From the NCBI GenBank assembly GCA_001189275.1, contig CP012158.1, positions 620,001 through 684,000 of the forward strand: 64,000 nucleotides of DNA, in the 5' to 3' direction. The notes under the pieces are model-generated. The model had not been told where the DNA came from. It did no database searches and saw only the letters and a list, made by a program, of their open reading frames with translations. The DNA is from Pyrobaculum sp. WP30. Lineage in GTDB: Archaea > Thermoproteota > Thermoprotei > Thermoproteales > Thermoproteaceae. Below, in pieces: positions 62,474-64,000 of this stretch (position 1 is the stretch's first letter; every line of letters begins with the position of its first letter). The translations under genes and the position numbers were made by a program.

Positions 62474-63049
62474 ATGCAACTTGACAAATACAAACACGCC
62501 CTGCGGCGGGTTTCTGAGGAGCTTAACAAACGAGGAGTGGACCACGTCCTCGTCGGTAGCGCGGTTCTTCCGCTGGTATATAATATCAAATACGACCCCA
62601 GAGATGTCGATCTCTTTATCCTCAACAAGTCCACCGTGCTGGACTACGAGCTTTTTGAGGAGATAGCTAAGGAGAACGACTGGGACATGGGGACCTCGGA
62701 CCACGGCACGATATACTACGAGTTGATTGTTGGGGGGGACGCCGTGAGGGTTGACCTGTTGGAGAACATCCTCGACATCTACATCCCCCTTGACTTTTTC
62801 TCAAGCCTCAAGGAGGTTGATCTAGGCGGCGTGAAGATGAAGGCCGTGGGTCTTGAGGAGCTTCTGGTGCTTAAGGCAAAGATAGCGACGAAGGAAGCCG
62901 AGGAGTTCATAAACGAAGTCGCCAGGCTCGTGCTTGAGTACGACATAAGACTTGACTACAACAAGATCAAGAAGTACGCGTCTCTGTATCCAGAGGACGC
63001 GGAGGGTATTTTAAAGCGCTTAAGGAGAAACGGCATCTACGTGGAATAA
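62474..63049 (+). CDS. nucleotidyltransferase-fold protein (MNT/AbiEii-like)
   Basis: A pol-beta-superfamily fold: VLVGSAVLPLVYN followed by DPRDVDLFILNK gives the GS...DxD catalytic signature. A third acidic residue lies in DAVRVDLLENI. The C-terminal half is helical. Such proteins occur as antitoxin/toxin nucleotidyltransferases or as antibiotic-type modifiers; no HEPN or other toxin partner is adjacent here. Frames open at 62465 (GTG), but the ATG at 62474 is 26 nt from ctgttattaag. Confidence 0.78.
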   Translation: MQLDKYKHALRRVSEELNKRGVDHVLVGSAVLPLVYNIKYDPRDVDLFILNKSTVLDYELFEEIAKENDWDMGTSDHGTIYYELIVGGDAVRVDLLENILDIYIPLDFFSSLKEVDLGGVKMKAVGLEELLVLKAKIATKEAEEFINEVARLVLEYDIRLDYNKIKKYASLYPEDAEGILKRLRRNGIYVE

Positions 63050-63076
63050 TATTTATAGGCAGGGCAAACTCCGCCC

Positions 63077-64000
63077 ATGCGCGTTTTGTACATACACGCC
63101 GAGCACTTCAGCTGGGAAGTGAAAGACCCGGCGCTTGATATCAAAGACGAGCCGACTCCGGGCCGCGCCGAGAACGCCTTGGTGGTTTTCGTCACTGTCG
63201 AGAGGGGCGACGCGGCAGATGAGGATTTCTTGCGCCAGGTGGCGCGCGACGTCGTAGACGTCGCCAGGAGGGTCAAGGCGTCTTCCATAGTCATATATCC
63301 CTACGCCCACCTTTCTAACGAGCTCGCCAGGCCCTACACGGCGAGGGAGGTGGTGAACCGGCTATACGAGGTTGTGAGGTCCGAGTTCGGCGGCGATGTC
63401 CACAAGGCGCCTTTTGGGTATTACAAGGCGTTTGAGCTCAAGTGTCTGGGGCACCCCCTCTCGGAGCTCAGCAGGACCTTCAAGCCGGAGCAGGCGAGGC
63501 AGGGGAAGAGGGAGGAGGAGAGGCGTGACTTCTACGTGGTGCTCACGCCTGCGGGCGAGGAGTACGACCCGGCCAAGTTCGACTACGGCGGCTACGAGGA
63601 TCTGCGGATCTTGGTGGAGAAGGAGGTGTTTAAGAAGGAGCTGGGCGGAGGGGCCGAGCCTAGGTATTTGGAATACCTCAGGAAGTTCGGCTTCGAGTGG
63701 GAGCCCATGTCTGACGTGGGCCATATGCGCTACGCACCTGAGGCCACGGTGATGATGGAGCTTGTGGAGGACTACGCGTACATGGCCGCCAAGTCCCTCG
63801 GAATACCTGTGTTCAAGATCAGGGGGACTAACATGTTTAAACTCGCCGAATCCGCCATCGAGACGCACGCAAAGCTGTTCGGCGAGAGGCTTTACGTGGT
63901 TGAGTCAGATACTGACCTGATACTCCGCTACGCGGCCTGCTTCCAACAGTTCGCGATGGCTAAGGACTGGGTGATAAGCTACCGGCACCTGCCCTTCGGC
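63077..64000 (+). CDS. thrS: threonyl-tRNA synthetase, N-terminal part (runs off the window)
   Basis: The 308 codons present start with the archaea-specific D-aminoacyl-tRNA-deacylase-like editing domain (MRVLYIHAEHFSWEV; SSIVIYPYAHLSNELA; VHKAPFGYYKAFELKCLGHPLSELSR). The catalytic domain then begins (PMSDVGHMRYAPEATVMMELVEDYA). The ATG at 63077 is 26 nt from aatatttatagg (63046-63057). The last bases encode YRHLPFG, part of the class II motif 2 region, and the rest lies beyond the right edge. Confidence 0.93.
   Translation, partial: MRVLYIHAEHFSWEVKDPALDIKDEPTPGRAENALVVFVTVERGDAADEDFLRQVARDVVDVARRVKASSIVIYPYAHLSNELARPYTAREVVNRLYEVVRSEFGGDVHKAPFGYYKAFELKCLGHPLSELSRTFKPEQARQGKREEERRDFYVVLTPAGEEYDPAKFDYGGYEDLRILVEKEVFKKELGGGAEPRYLEYLRKFGFEWEPMSDVGHMRYAPEATVMMELVEDYAYMAAKSLGIPVFKIRGTNMFKLAESAIETHAKLFGERLYVVESDTDLILRYAACFQQFAMAKDWVISYRHLPFG

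Overview
This is a gene-dense stretch of a hyperthermophilic crenarchaeal chromosome, almost certainly a Pyrobaculum species (Thermoproteales). The evidence is direct. Archaeal information-processing genes occur throughout: TFB, RFC small subunit, RuvB-like ATPase, XPB and XPF, NMD3, and ribosomal proteins L13e, L38e, P1/L12, S17 and S19. There are archaeal lipid and carbon enzymes (glycerol-1-phosphate dehydrogenase, bifunctional PGI/PMI, archaeal GAPDH, hexulose-phosphate synthase), and two proteins that read as the Pyrobaculum repeat families PaRep2a and PaRep2b. Most transcription units have an A/T-rich TATA-like box centred about 26 nt upstream of the start codon, so most first genes look leaderless. 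I used that spacing to choose starts. Genes commonly overlap by 4 nt (ATGA or GTGA). I found no rRNA, tRNA or CRISPR array.

Layout. 1-9.5 kb: an Lrp/AsnC regulator (cut by the window edge), an M1 aminopeptidase with HEAT repeats, uracil phosphoribosyltransferase, a prepilin-peptidase-like protein, PGI/PMI, an XPB-type helicase, and a cluster of winged-helix proteins, one with a PCNA-binding-like TLFDFI motif. 9.4-10 kb: three tiny one-helix membrane proteins coupled by 4-nt overlaps. 10-13 kb: ileS. 13-14.8 kb: an A/T-rich island with an MFS-like transporter, a coupled upstream ORF, a decayed gene and a C/D-box-like RNA. 14.8-24.5 kb: a GT-C mannosyltransferase-like protein, a RIO-like kinase, tRNA/RNA modification and binding proteins (Trm1, Trm-G10-like, PUA, UPF0200/UPF0201), a DUF373/coiled-coil pair and L13e. 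24.5-31.5 kb: a degenerate HIT protein, tfb, rfcS, a DRG-like GTPase with lost G motifs, and isocitrate dehydrogenase. 32-34.9 kb: NMD3 following a DNA cytosine-5 methyltransferase, with a PD-(D/E)xK nuclease-like gene transcribed divergently across a palindromic promoter. 34.9-41.3 kb: pheT, an archease/YbaK operon, hexulose-phosphate synthase, adenylate kinase, a DJ-1-like protein and a frameshifted glycerol-1-phosphate dehydrogenase. 41.3-44.4 kb: malic enzyme and citrate synthase. 44.4-47.4 kb: a PaRep2 block, split by an in-frame TAG and bracketed by near-identical 30-bp direct repeats. 47.4-64 kb: RuvB-like ATPase, site-2 protease, ribosomal proteins, methylcitrate-pathway genes prpB/prpD, a thioredoxin-reductase-like flavoprotein, S19-S17-XPF, a short GH1 glycosidase, a pgk-gap-usp operon, a nucleotidyltransferase and the 5' part of thrS.

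Most of the window is core chromosome. The parts worth a second look are the methyltransferase/nuclease pair, the microprotein operon, the PaRep2 block with its repeats, the broken lipid-backbone gene, the A/T-rich island, several enzymes whose catalytic motifs have decayed, and four candidate C/D-box guide RNAs placed at promoter distance.
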